NCBI RefSeq assembly: GCF_947623445.1 | Contig: NC_135241.1 | Coordinates: forward strand, 21,454,501 to 21,518,500 | From: Clavelina lepadiformis | Taxonomy: Eukaryota; Chordata; Ascidiacea; Aplousobranchia; Clavelinidae | Direction of reading: 5' to 3' | DNA length: 64,000 nt | In this document: piece by piece, positions 49,903-61,700 of the stretch | How positions within the stretch are numbered: the first letter of the stretch is position 1 | How the letters are laid out: each line of letters opens with the position of its first letter | Made by a program: the position numbers and the translations under genes | Notes under the pieces: generated by a model | What the model was told of the DNA's origin: nothing | Database searches by the model: none | Seen by the model: the letters and a program-made list of their open reading frames with translations, nothing else

Positions 49903-51000
49903 ATGGATAACAATTCGACATCAGTTCAAATTTATGATGGATCTTTTTTTGGCAAAGATTCCATAAACCCGTTGGCCGCGTTAGCATGTGCTGTTGCCCT
50001 GTTATTAGGCTTCTTCGTAGTATACGTTACCATCGGACAAAAATGGTGCCCTACACGTTACAGGTGGCATCGAGTTCATCGACAAGATCGACTTCCGTCA
50101 GAACTTCGGCGGGTTAGGAACCCGTCCGGCCTCGCACACACCCGTAAGTTGACCGTAAAGTTATGTGTAGAAAACCTTCTTTCTTTGGGTAATAACTTCT
50201 TCATCCTTTCTGTAACATAAATATTTACCTAAACATATAAAGACTAAACATTAAAAGACTTGACTTGAGTCACTTTTTGAAAAAACTCGACTTAATTCGA
50301 GTCGGTCCTTGTTGATTATACTTATAGGTTTCAGTATTTCGATACAGATTTTTTCTTTCTTTCGTCGAAACTATTAAGGTGTAACTTGAAATGGAGTTTA
50401 TGTTTGTCTAGGAACGCGTTCGTGGAAGCAAAATGAAGCAGATTTTCAAACATTTTAAGCTATACATGTTGACAGAAACGATGTGTTTCCTTTTTGTATG
50501 ACTTAATTTCAGATACTAATTGACTTGACGTGACTCAAGTCTTATTTGCCAAACGACTCAACATGTGTCAAGGATAAATGACTTGATTTCGACTCTGATA
50601 ATCCCAATATCTACAGTCTAGCCTGTCGCAAGCTCGCGCTCGGCTAGACTGTACTTATGAAAACAATTTTTAACTCAGATTCGGGAGCTTTTTTATGCGA
50701 AGTTTTTGCTAAATTTTTTCAGGAGGTAATTCCCAACGGTTCCGTACTGAATGCCGGCGGTGGAGGGAGCCAGCAATCTTCCACGACTCGCCTCCTACTT
50801 ATGCCCAAGTAATATCAGGTAACATTTCAAAAACTAAGAACGTAAGCTATGACAATTAGGCCTTTAAGAAGAAGAGAAGTGCTTTAAGGAACTCAAATTG
50901 AAAGAATTTTATCCTCGGTTTCAACATAGGTCACTTCCCAACTCCGAGAAAAGATGAAGAATTGTTTAAGGACGTGGAGGTCCAAACTGAAATCTTGTAA
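49903..51000 (+). CDS. Small single-pass membrane protein with a PPxY motif (2 of 2)
   Basis: 135 aa from three exons (49903-50143, 50723-50818, 50930-51000). As in its neighbour, intron 1 is in phase 1. The N-terminus carries a possible glycosylation site (NNS). One membrane helix (PLAALACAVALLLGFFVVYV) follows. Next come a basic segment (RYRWHRVHRQDRLPSELRR), a PPTY motif in HDSPPTYAQV, and an acidic end. Sequence identity with the upstream gene is low, but length, topology, PY placement and exon layout agree. I infer an old tandem duplication; convergence is possible. AATAAA lies at 51363. The function is unknown; WW-domain binding is predicted from the PY motif only. Confidence 0.8.
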
Positions 51001-52067
51001 CGAGCAAAAATGAAGAGAAAGCATTATCCGCATGACGTATACACCAGTATTTTATCCGTACTGAAGCAGTTTAATGTCATAACATTTCGTGCAAATTTAA
51101 CTTTTTTTGGCGTACTAATGTTCTTGATGCATTTCAAGCAAATCAAGTGTTAATGATCATTGTGTTAGAACACCACACACTGCCAATGTACAAGATTTTC
51201 CAGAACATTCGTGTTGTGCCTCGAAATACTGCACAGGTTTGGAGTTGAAACGAACAATTTAACACAATTCACTGCTTACGTTTTAATTAAGCAAAGGCTT
51301 TAGCAAGGAGTAACTTTCAACAGTCGGAAGTATAACTTAAAAACCTGTAAAAAGTAAGGCCTAATAAAACGGTTTCATAAGTGAAGAGTTTAACTAACAA
51401 TGAGCTTAGGTGTTCCAACGCCTCAATGAGACAAGACATTTCAAAGCAGTGATGAGACTAATTTATTAAACGTGAAAAAAATCAGACGGTTAAAATTGCA
51501 GAAAATTATATGAAAAAGCAGATTTAAAGCACACCTATATTGCACGCGGAATGTACGTTAAGACAAAAAAAAATGACAAATACAACAAACGATATGTCCG
51601 AGTTAACAATATATGATATATAAATTTCATTGAGGCTGATATAATGGTGTATAGACCACGAAAAATTGAATGAGTAATTAGAGGTACTGCTTATAACAGT
51701 AAGTGCATACCGTACCAAAAACATTACAAAAAATGATAAAAATACATTTGTGTTTTTTTACAACTATGCATTTTAAATGCACCGACACTGCGTATTGCCG
51801 GCAACGCAAACTGCATTTAGATTATAATTAACTATAAAAAATTAAAGCGGTTAGCAAATTCATTCTGAAACGAAAGTAGATTACAAACTTGTATGTTATG
51901 AGAAATAGAAAAGTAAATTCTCAGCTAAGTAATCATGATAACGAAGGCATTGGAGAACCACCGATAAATATGACGAAAAGCAATTCCAATAATCGTATAA
52001 AAATCAAACACTTGCAACCATTCATCTATCCCGTGGTTGTTGGTTGTTGATGAATGGAAATAAGTAA
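51001..52067. other. Convergent 3' flanks of the PY gene and GALNS
   Basis: AT-rich, with AATAAA on the plus strand at 51363-51368 and on the minus strand near 51461. No coding signal. Confidence 0.5.
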
Positions 52068-55000
52068 TCAGTGTGGCCAAACACACTTGGCCAGATTTGA
52101 CTTGACGGCATCCAAACACTTTCCAATTTTTTCACAACCGTTCGGGGCCCAGTTCTAAAACGACAATCATGGGTGTATAAAAACAACTGTTTGAACCCTA
52201 TAATTCCAAATAACATAAAGACGCGTATATAATAATAATAATAATAATAGCAACGATATGAATACAACAAGCAAATATGTCCTTATGCAAAGCAACATGA
52301 CAATGTGTAAGAAATCTTACCATTACCGCATCATCGCACCAATCAAATTGGGGTGTCCCTGGTTTCAAGGTGGAAACATGTTGCTCAACAATTTTATTGA
52401 TTGTTTTTACGGCTTCGTTATACTCTAAATTTGACCTAATTGCGTCGCAAGAAAGACGAAAGTTATGTATCTATTTATATGTTTTGATACATATTTGGAG
52501 TGACTAGAAAGTTGCAGCAGAAATAAAACAAGCAAGACATTCCGGTAAAAGCGTGAGTCAAGATTTTTCCTTTGTCACTTACGTTTTAAAACATCATTAG
52601 AGCTTGATGATGCCTCAAGTGAAAAATGAAACGTACGCTCATACGTTTTACCTCAACGTCTTGGTTGTTCTGTTTTTGCAGAAAGATTTATTACTAATTA
52701 AATGATAACTTGATGTGATAATTAATTATTAAATGTTGATTAAGTTATTAATATTAATAATTAAGTAATTACGATATACTTAACAGTAAAAGTAAGATAT
52801 TAAAGATGCTCAAAGTACTTTAACAACAAATATTTTAGCAGTCATTGTTTACGTCATCGGGTGTCTCTCTCCAGGATCTCGACCCAGTTGAAAAACGACC
52901 GGGTTCAAAGTTCGATTCATCTGATCGTGAGTTGTGACGTTTTCAACTTCTTGCCCTCGGCAAAACGTGATACCCTAGAATGGAAAAATTGGCCTTCATA
53001 ATAGCGATTGGTATTAATTACATAAACTACGTAACCTTGCAAGCCGATGGATTTGATTTGCAACCTTCACGTAGGTGTATATTTAAACACATACAGAATT
53101 GTACTCCTTCCATGAATTGGTCCATGTCCAATAGTGTGCTTTGTGTAGCCCATATCGCACCGCAAATAGTGTATTGCCACGGTAGTGAAATATTGGCCTG
53201 GCACACAAACATAATTTGCAGAATACAAAATGGAACAGATAAGATGTGCTTCTTAATTTGCAAGCAATAGAGAGTTTTGCCACTAAAAATTAAAGTACTC
53301 TACCAAAACTATAGTAGGGAATAACATTAGCTATTACTTATTTGAACACTACAAGAGCAATGCTTGGCAATACAAATGAGCTGGTTTTCAGTCACAGATA
53401 GCAGAATGTCCAGGGTTAACGTCACAGAACACGCATGTCACCTGTCAAATTCAGGTCCACCAGCAAGAACAGAGGTGAGACTCATTCCATCAATGACTCG
53501 TTCATCGGGAACTTTGACTCCACCTAACTCGAGAGCGGTACTAAACCAGTCCATTAAACTTCCCACCTGATGGCTTACCTTTAGAAATTCGTTGTAGAAC
53601 AACTGTCATTTTACGGTATTGTACATTTCACTACAATCTAATCATTAATGCGTTGGTATTTGATGAATTTCTAATACATCATTTTGTTTATTTTTAGTAG
53701 TGGTTATGGGGAGTAAATAGTGTCGTTGACAACGTCACAATTTTGCTTAATTACCGATTGTTAAAATTTAGCAATTCTTACTTTTCCTGGAGACACAAAA
53801 CTAGGACCCCAAGCAATAGTTGGTTCCCTTATCCCTCCTTCAAATGTTGTTTGCTTTCCACACAAGAAAGGGCCATTACTCCCGTCATCTAAAATTGCAA
53901 CACTTTGTTGATTAACGAAACCTGGTTTTGCGTGATTTTTCAGATATAAATCATACTCAAAATAACAACAAGCTAATAAAACATATAATGTTGACATTCA
54001 ATAAATGTTGTGTCTATGTTACATACTGAATGCAGTGTCAACTTCAGCTGCTCCATTATCCGAAGAGAACAAAACAAGAGTATTTTTATCTAAGCCCAAG
54101 GCCTTTAACTCTTTCAGAAAAGCACCAACCCCAAAGTCCAGTTCCATGACTGCATCGCCATATCTGCACACAATATTTCAAAATTGAAAAAGCAGGAATC
54201 GCAGGAAAGCAGGAAGTTGGAAGTGCTTTATACAGCTGCCCAGTATGTCAAAAATAACCAAAAAAAAAACAAAAATGTAATAGAATGAATGAAATTATGA
54301 AAGGTATGAGTAAAAATAGACATACGGTCCCCTTCTACTTTTGCCTTTAAACGTTAAGGAGGAATAAACAGGAGCATGAGTGGCATCAGGAGCCCAGTAG
54401 AGGAAGAAAGGTTGTTCGTTTGCTGTCATCCGTTTTATAAACTTAATCGCTTCCTGTTAAAAAAATACATATTACCGCTTTTTGCAAGCCATAAAAATAT
54501 TTCAAAATCATTATTTATCATTGTTAGTTATTTCACTTATTCATATCACACTGTACACTTCTCCAAAACTAGAGAAAAGTGTGATTTCAAGTTAAAAGAA
54601 GTTTGATGAACATTAAACTGTCCTATCTAGTCAATATCTCCACCCAGCCCACCTGAATGTATAACTGAGTCATGTTTGAAAGATGTTTCTTGCGATCAAT
54701 TGCAAAATTCTCATAATATCTGCAGCAGCCAACGGTTATAATAATATTTATTATAAATAGTCTATGAATAGCACTTGGAGTTGGAATAAATATACGCTCA
54801 ATTTGAAAACTCACAACCGTCCAATTGCTAAAATTATACCTTCCAACCATTTCAGAATTATTGTAGACAGGAATATTTGGAGTTGTTTTGTCATCGTAAG
54901 GTCCAAAATGGCAGTTCGGCGAACCAAACCATTCATCAAAGCCATGCTTTAATGGAAGATACTGAGGTTGGTGACCAAGATGCCTGAAAATATTAACCTA

Positions 55001-56197
55001 ATTGTAGCATTACATGGAGAAACGTAATCTAAGTAAAACTGGTGGTAATAACTTTACAATAGCATCAAGTTTTGTTTTGTAAACATTATAATTCTGTAAT
55101 AATAGTTAAAAGGGCAGAGTATTTATTTGCGAACGGCTAACTTACCATTTTCCAACTAACTTGTTGGTATAACCTGCGTGCTTGAGCAACTCTGGTATGA
55201 GGATTTCAGTATCAGCGATGCCTCCCACGATATTCTGAGGGGTGTAACCTACATTAAACAGGTTTCGATGAATAACGATATAGATAAAACATCAAGTAAC
55301 ACTTACCAGTTCTAGGCAAAAATGTTTTTGATGTACATGCAAACAACTCTACCACACACACACTACACATTATCTACCATTATGACCATGATAATTGCTG
55401 GTGTAAAAACCATTTCGAATTGGCAGTCTTCCAGTAAGTAATGCAGCACGAGCTGGAAAACAAAAGCTAATCAATAGTAAGAACATTACATAACTAACAT
55501 ATGATTAGAGGATCATTGTTACATCACAAATCCAAAAAAAAGTATAAGAAAAGCTACGGGAAGAAATATTACTTACATGGAGAGCAAAGCGGGTTAGCAC
55601 TGTAGAAGTCAGTGAAGAGCATTCCTTCTTTTGCCATCTGGTCAAGATTTGGCGTCTCCATCGATGGTTCACCAAAGACTCCCAGGTCTCCCCAACCCAT
55701 CTAAATTATAATAAAGGGGTCATAACAAACCACAATTAAGAACAACTTAAGGGTGTCCAAATACCTTAACAGTAAAATATAACTAGGACGAAAACAAAAT
55801 AGAAGAAAGCATTTTATCAAAGTTTAGACCATTCCGTCGATACTGCAACCTGATTAATAAAATGTTTTCTAAAATTTTGGATCTTGTTTCCATTAGTATG
55901 AGCCCAACACTTTGCTTCCAAATGTAAACAGAGCTAAACTACCACAATTTAATTAATTCAACTGAACCTAAAACCGTAACTTTTATGATTTTATCAGCAA
56001 TGAAAACCAAAGGGGCAATATTGGTTAGATTTATTTTATTTCATTCGCATAGTTTAACTTGATCCTGTACTCACATCATCCATCAGCATAAAAATAAAAT
56101 TTGGCTTCTTCATGCTCACGCAGTGGATTGACTGAGTCATCACTATTATGACAATGACGACAAAAGCATGTCGGACTGAAACCTCAAACGCAGACAT
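52068..56197 (-). CDS. GALNS: N-acetylgalactosamine-6-sulfatase (GALNS)
   Basis: Lysosomal sulfatase that removes 6-sulfate from GalNAc or Gal ends of chondroitin and keratan sulfate. 519 aa from 14 exons: 56075-56197, 55577-55700, 55378-55452, 55146-55248, 54840-54983, 54653-54719, 54326-54453, 54027-54163, 53782-53888, 53442-53566, 53095-53197, 52853-52974, 52321-52435, 52068-52154. Human GALNS has 522 aa and 14 exons. Seen: a hydrophobic signal, metal-site [13 protein letters not shown], and the sulfatase signature [12 protein letters not shown]. Its Cys becomes formylglycine, and the codons for CSPSR span the exon 2/3 junction. [38 protein letters not shown] and the C-terminal [13 protein letters not shown] follow in order. 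All metal-site and signature residues I can check are intact. The LTR element begins about 530 bp upstream, in the divergent direction. Confidence 0.96.
52228..52250. repeat. Trinucleotide microsatellite (ATA)n
   Basis: Uninterrupted ATA units inside the last intron of GALNS (between 52154 and 52321). Confidence 0.8.
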
Positions 56198-56729
56198 TTT
56201 ATTTTCTAAACATCAACATAATAAAAATATTAATAATGTTACTGTAATACAAATTTCACAGCTTGGCTTCATGTAATTTTTTTTGAAAGGTTTAAAGCAA
56301 TTTATTCGTTTCTTTCCGTGTAACAATACTTGCTGACTTACACAACAGCCCTGACTGTCTCTGCATTGAACATATTTTGAAGATATATCTAAATCTTGGG
56401 TAAGCGGTGAAGATTTTATGAACACGGGTGGGAAACAAACATCTTTGTCAAAACGCTCTTTCTTTAACCTGACCGTTTTTTATGATACTTTTACGATACT
56501 TGACTTTACCACCGTTTTCTACCTGATACAGTATCCTATCATATGACAAAAAAAACAACATTATAAAGTAGGTGGTTCCCCTTTTCAAAACTGTTTCTAG
56601 GGGGGGGTTATGTGATAATATTGTGATTATAACCAAAACTAATATACAGATTATGTGAGATTTCAATTCTAGTACTTGTGTGTCGTTTTAGCTAAGAGTA
56701 ACACGAGCCACAATCACTTCCTGTACCAT
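56198..56729. other. Gap between GALNS and the LTR element
   Basis: Promoter side of GALNS. No exon or repeat recognised apart from a G run near 56600. The outer border of the LTR may lie somewhat left or right of 56730. Confidence 0.5.
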
Positions 56730-57221
56730 TGTTGTGACGTAATACTTTCGCCTTTTTCGTATGCGTTCAGTTTATCGAAAATAAGTTTGTTAGCGTATGG
56801 CAGTACGAATTAACAAGTCTGGGAATAATCAGCAATCAACAATTTAATGCAGTTGAATATAGCTAAGCCAAAATGCTATTACATTGACTGTTGAATGAAG
56901 TGCTGTTGATGTGCCAATGTTCTGTCAATTTGTAATCGTATAACGAAGAATCAATATAACCAGTTTATACAATCAACAAATTTGTGCAAACTACTGAACA
57001 GTACAATCTAAGATAAGCTCAGTGTTAAGTCAGACAACTCTGCTTGTCGGCTTCACAAGACAATCAGCTTTTAGCTGAACAATCGAGTCTAGGATTGAAT
57101 AAGCAAACAACGGCCTTGAGACTCATTATATCGAAGACAATAAACATTCAGACAATCAAAGATTGTATTGGAGTGACTGGTACAGTCAAGTTCAACAACA
57201 ATAACCAATCATTCCATTACA
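56730..57221 (+). repeat. Probable 5' LTR (borders approximate)
   Basis: Starts TGTTGTGACG and ends TTACA, the TG...CA form expected of LTRs. Inside are a TATA-like box (TATAAC, 56955-56960) and an AATAAA signal (57139-57144), in promoter-then-polyA order. Without the 3' copy the ends cannot be confirmed. Confidence 0.45.
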
Positions 57222-57224
57222 ACG

Positions 57225-57242
57225 TGGTGCCCCGCGAATCGG
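57225..57242 (+). promoter_or_regulatory. Candidate tRNA primer-binding site
   Basis: TGGTGCCCCGCGAATCGG begins with the TGG that pairs with a tRNA CCA end and lies 3 nt after the proposed LTR end. It resembles histidine-type primer sites only in part; I could not assign a tRNA. Confidence 0.35.
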
Positions 57243-57418
57243 TGGAAACTTCGCTTTTCAATCCTGGAATCTCGGAATCTTGGAACGCCTTCTCATCATC
57301 GAAGGACATCTACAACTTAGAAGACAACTGGAACGTTCTCAACGTCGCGGGACTTCAACGGACTTCAAGACATCCTCTTTCAGACAATCGGTACATGGAT
57401 TTTTTATTTTAATGTGTT

Positions 57419-58759
57419 GTGTATTTTCTTTCCTTAATGAATTCTAAGTATAATCTTCTTAATTCTCTTTCTGGTCCCTATCGTAAATTTATTGATCGAA
57501 GACGTAATTTACGCCCTTCGAATTTAAGCACAATTAAGCGTGATTTGTTTGATTCAGGTTATCCTGAACATAGTGGTCTTGATATGGCTGATAGCTCTAA
57601 CATAAATGCTGATACCTTGGATTTTGATACTGAAATAGAAATGGATAATTTTTCACGTAGGCGAGCGATGGCTGGTACTGGTGAGGGTTCTGTACGGTTT
57701 GCAAATGATAATACCACTGCTAGTGATGACAATCCTTTTTCTATTAAGTTTGGTAACCCTAATTCTTCCAAACGTAAATCTGATAGAATTTTTTCTCCTC
57801 CCAATTTACCCCCGTTCTCAGCGCACAATGCGAAACTGTGGTTTGGCATTGCGGAGAGTATTTTTAGACAACATCATATAACATCAGAAATTGAACGGTT
57901 TGATTTATGCATAGCTAATTTGGGACCACGTCACTTAGAGAGTGTTGAATATGTCATTTTCAATCGTCCTGAGAATAGACCTTATTCATTTCTTAAAAAT
58001 GCATTGTTAAGTGAACATGAGGTCAGCGAACACGATCGCTTAAATCGTTTACTACATCATACGAGCCTAGGTGACCAGAAACCGTCTGAAATGCTTCGGG
58101 ATATGAGGAAATTTATGGGCACTCAGAACAGATCTATTCCCCAGATTGAATCACTTTTACGTAATTTGTTTCTTGACAAAATGCCTTCTGATATACGTAA
58201 AATCTTGGTTGGCTATTTAGAGGATGACTTGGACAATTTGGCTTTACGAGCGGACGAAATCATGTCCCAGTCGCGTAGACCAGAATTCAATGATCACTCC
58301 AACTTTGCTCATAACGATCGACAGGCTGTCGTCAATAGACTTTTGGAAAGTCAAATTTGCTCCCTGACTGATAAATTTAATAAGCTAGCTTCAGATGACA
58401 CTGCATATGGCGATAGAAACCCGAGGTCTAGATATCAATCTGCAAATTTTTCACGTCCAGAAAGCCGTGAGACTTTCAATCGGCAATTTTCCGGTCCCAC
58501 AAACCGTTTTGTTCGGTCTGATTTTAGACCAAGGATACCAGAACAACGTCGACCCGCGTTCAACCATGGCTTTGACGACCGCAGACCCCGTCGCTTTGAA
58601 AGAGCCATACCAAATCGTACACAGGGCAATTATTCCAGAAGGGAAAATCATTTTGACAGTCGCCCAAGATTTTGCTATTTTCATCAGAAATTTGGTCGTG
58701 ACGCCTACAAATGTGTTCCACCTTGTGCGTGGACAGGGCCACGTCCAAAAAACGCCTAG
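57419..58759 (+). CDS. gag: Gag of the Ty3/Gypsy element
   Basis: 446-codon frame for the structural protein that packages element RNA. The ATG at 57419 or the one at 57437 may be used. Residues about 120-300 carry the capsid region typical of invertebrate Gypsy Gag (NLPPFSAHNAKLWFGIAESI, then GDQKPSEMLRDMRKFMG and LFLDKMPSDIRKIL). The tail is Arg-rich and ends in a cysteine motif, CYFHQKFGRDAYKCVPPCAW (about 418-437). This is C-x2-H-x9-C-x3-C instead of the retroviral CCHC knuckle. Related Gypsy families have the same motif. The stop codon lies just after a -1 slippery heptamer, so a fraction of ribosomes should continue into pol. Intact. Confidence 0.92.
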   Translation: MYFLSLMNSKYNLLNSLSGPYRKFIDRRRNLRPSNLSTIKRDLFDSGYPEHSGLDMADSSNINADTLDFDTEIEMDNFSRRRAMAGTGEGSVRFANDNTTASDDNPFSIKFGNPNSSKRKSDRIFSPPNLPPFSAHNAKLWFGIAESIFRQHHITSEIERFDLCIANLGPRHLESVEYVIFNRPENRPYSFLKNALLSEHEVSEHDRLNRLLHHTSLGDQKPSEMLRDMRKFMGTQNRSIPQIESLLRNLFLDKMPSDIRKILVGYLEDDLDNLALRADEIMSQSRRPEFNDHSNFAHNDRQAVVNRLLESQICSLTDKFNKLASDDTAYGDRNPRSRYQSANFSRPESRETFNRQFSGPTNRFVRSDFRPRIPEQRRPAFNHGFDDRRPRRFERAIPNRTQGNYSRRENHFDSRPRFCYFHQKFGRDAYKCVPPCAWTGPRPKNA

Positions 58760-61700
58760 AACCAACAGTTCGTTCTAGGTTGCGAACTGTTGGTGGACTT
58801 TTATCATCACACCTATTTTTTATTACTGATAAATTAACTGGGATTAAATTTTTGGTAGACACAGGGTCCCCAGTCAGTATGATAAAAGTACATAGTGATT
58901 ACTTTTTGCATGGTTTTAAGCAGAAATTTTATAATGCTATCAATGGCTCACGTATTGTAATCAAGGGCAATGAGCCCTTGAAGGTTTCATTAAACCTCAA
59001 AAGGACATTTTTGTGGCATTTTGAAATGAGTAGTGACATAGCTTATTCTATCATTGGTTCTGATTTCTTGATACATTTTGGTCTGAATATTGATCTCACT
59101 GCTAAGCGTTTGACACTGCCACGTGCCAAAAATGACGTCACAGATTTTACCACACCCAAACGGCCTTTTTCTGCAAGCTGCTGTCAGGAAATTAAGCCTT
59201 CTTCTATTTCGCAGGCTGCAGAAGCTGACATGACGTCAGATGGATTGCTTGCAGATTTGACTAAAACTTATCCCAATGTTTTTGATGTTTCAGCTTATTC
59301 GAAGCACCCAATAAACAATGCTGTTCATCACATTATAACCACAGGTGAACCCATACGTTGCAGACCTTATCGGATGTCTCCTGAGAAAGAAAAGATACTC
59401 AAACAAGAGCTCAACAAATTACTTGAACTTAGTGTCATCGAAAGAAGTAACTCGCCGTTTTCGTCGCCGGTAATGTTAATACAGAAAAAAGATGCTGGTC
59501 AATATCGGATTGTTAACAACTATAAAATTTTGAACCAACAAACGCAATTTGACACTTACAACTTGCCACTGATCAGTAATTTTCCAAATGCAATGGCAGG
59601 TTCTAAAATTTTCTCTGTTTTGGACTTGTTAAAAGGTTTTCACCAAATTAGAATTGCAGATCAAGACATTCCAAAAACAGCTTTTACCACCTCAAGTGGC
59701 ACTTACCAATATGTCAGACTTCCCATGGGATTGTGCAACAGTTCACAAACTTTTCAACGTTGCATAGATAATGTTTTACGAGGACTGTCAGATTACACTT
59801 TCAATTATATTGATGATGTCATTGTATTTAGTTCCACACCTGAAGAACACAAGAAGCATCTTGAAACTGTTTTGCAACGCTTTCAGGAACACAACATCAT
59901 TGTTAACAAAAAAAAATGTGTGTTTAATGCTACAGAAGTGAAATTTCTTGGCTTTACTGTAAATAAAGATGGTGCCAGTCCAATCAAATCCAAAGTTGAA
60001 GCTGTTGAAAAATACCCACTACCTGTGACAATCAAGGAGCTTCGTCGCTTTTTAGGTATGGTGAATTTTTATAGACGGTTCTTGCCCAATGCTGCAGGAA
60101 TCCAAGATCCGCTTAACAAGCTTTTAGGCACTGGTTCGGGCAGAAGACGCATCATATGGACTCCGATTGCCAGGCAAGCATTTCAGGAAACAAAGCAGGC
60201 GCTATGCGAAGCCACACAATTGGCATTTCCGGTGCACGACGCGGAAGTCAGACTTTCTGTTGATGCTTCAGACGTAAGCTGTGCTGGAGTGTTAGAACAA
60301 GTAATAGATGGCTGTCCGCAGCCACTTGCATTTTTTTCAAAATCTTTTACCAAAGCACAACGTAAATATAGTGTGTATGATCGCGAATTACTTGGTTTAT
60401 ACCTTAGCATCAAATATTTTCGATATTTTTTGGATGGTCGACAATTCCGTCTGTTCACTGACCATAAAGCATTGGTCACGGGCATTCATTCTAAATTAGA
60501 CAATGCCACAGCACAGCAGTTCAGATATTTGTCGTATATTGCACAGTTTTGTCCAGTAATTGAACATATTTCAGGTGAATCCAATATAGTTTCTGATGCC
60601 CTTTCACGAATAACAGTGGCTGGTATAAATTATGACTTGCCTTCCATAGATTATTTGCAGATGGCCAGTCATCAACATACAGATCGCACGTTGGATGCAA
60701 TACTCCATGGAGAAAGCTCGCTGCAATTGAAACGGGTGACGTTACCGGATCATGGCGTTAGCATTTTATGCGATATGTCAACCAAGCAAGCACGACCAGT
60801 TGTGCCAGCTTCCTTCCGAAAACAAATCTTTGACACGATTCATTCGTTAAGTCACGCAGGAATAAAGGTAACTCAAAAACTCATAGCAGAACGTTTTGTT
60901 TGGCCTAAAATGATGATTGAAATTAGGGACATGTGCAAATCTTGCATTCCTTGTCAACAAACAAAGGTGCGTAGACATACTGTTGCACCATTGAAAACAT
61001 TTAAGAAACCAGACGAGAGATTTTCGCATGTCCACGTTGACATTGTTGGACCACTTACTGTATCTAATGGTTATTCTTATCTGTTGACAGTGATTGATAG
61101 ATACACAAGATATCCAGTTGCAATTCCACTAAAAGACATTACTGCAAAGACATGTGCCGACGCCTTTATATTGAATTGGGTAGCAAACTTTGGCGTCCCA
61201 AAGATCATAACTTCTGACAGAGGTCGACAGTTTACCTCTCAGCTATGGCACGAAATGGCAAAGTTCATGGGCACTAAGTTGATACACACAACATCGCATC
61301 ATCCGCAAAGCGATGGAATGCTAGAACGTGCTCACAGAACCCTCAAGACAGCCTTGAAAGCTTACTCATGTAGCCACGATTGGTATTCTCATTTAGGTTG
61401 GGTCATGCTAGGCATTCGTGCAAGCGTAAAGGAGGATATTGAATGCGCCCCAAGTCAATTAGTTTTTGGTACTTCAATAAGGTTGCCCGGTGAATTTTTT
61501 GAAACACCGAGCTTGGACATAATCCCACAGTCAAAATATGTAGAACAGCTGACTCAATTTATGGCCACGTTAAGATATGTTCCACCGCATGAACCATACC
61601 CAATCAAAACATTTGTTGATCCAGAACTCAAAACTTGTTCACATGTCTTTATAAGGCATGACGGTGTTCGCACAGGTATGCAGCGACCCTATAGTGGACC

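Noticed and set aside
57044-57412. 122-codon open frame before gag
   Set aside because: It overlaps the proposed LTR end, AATAAA and primer site, and shows no domain; it is better explained as noncoding leader.
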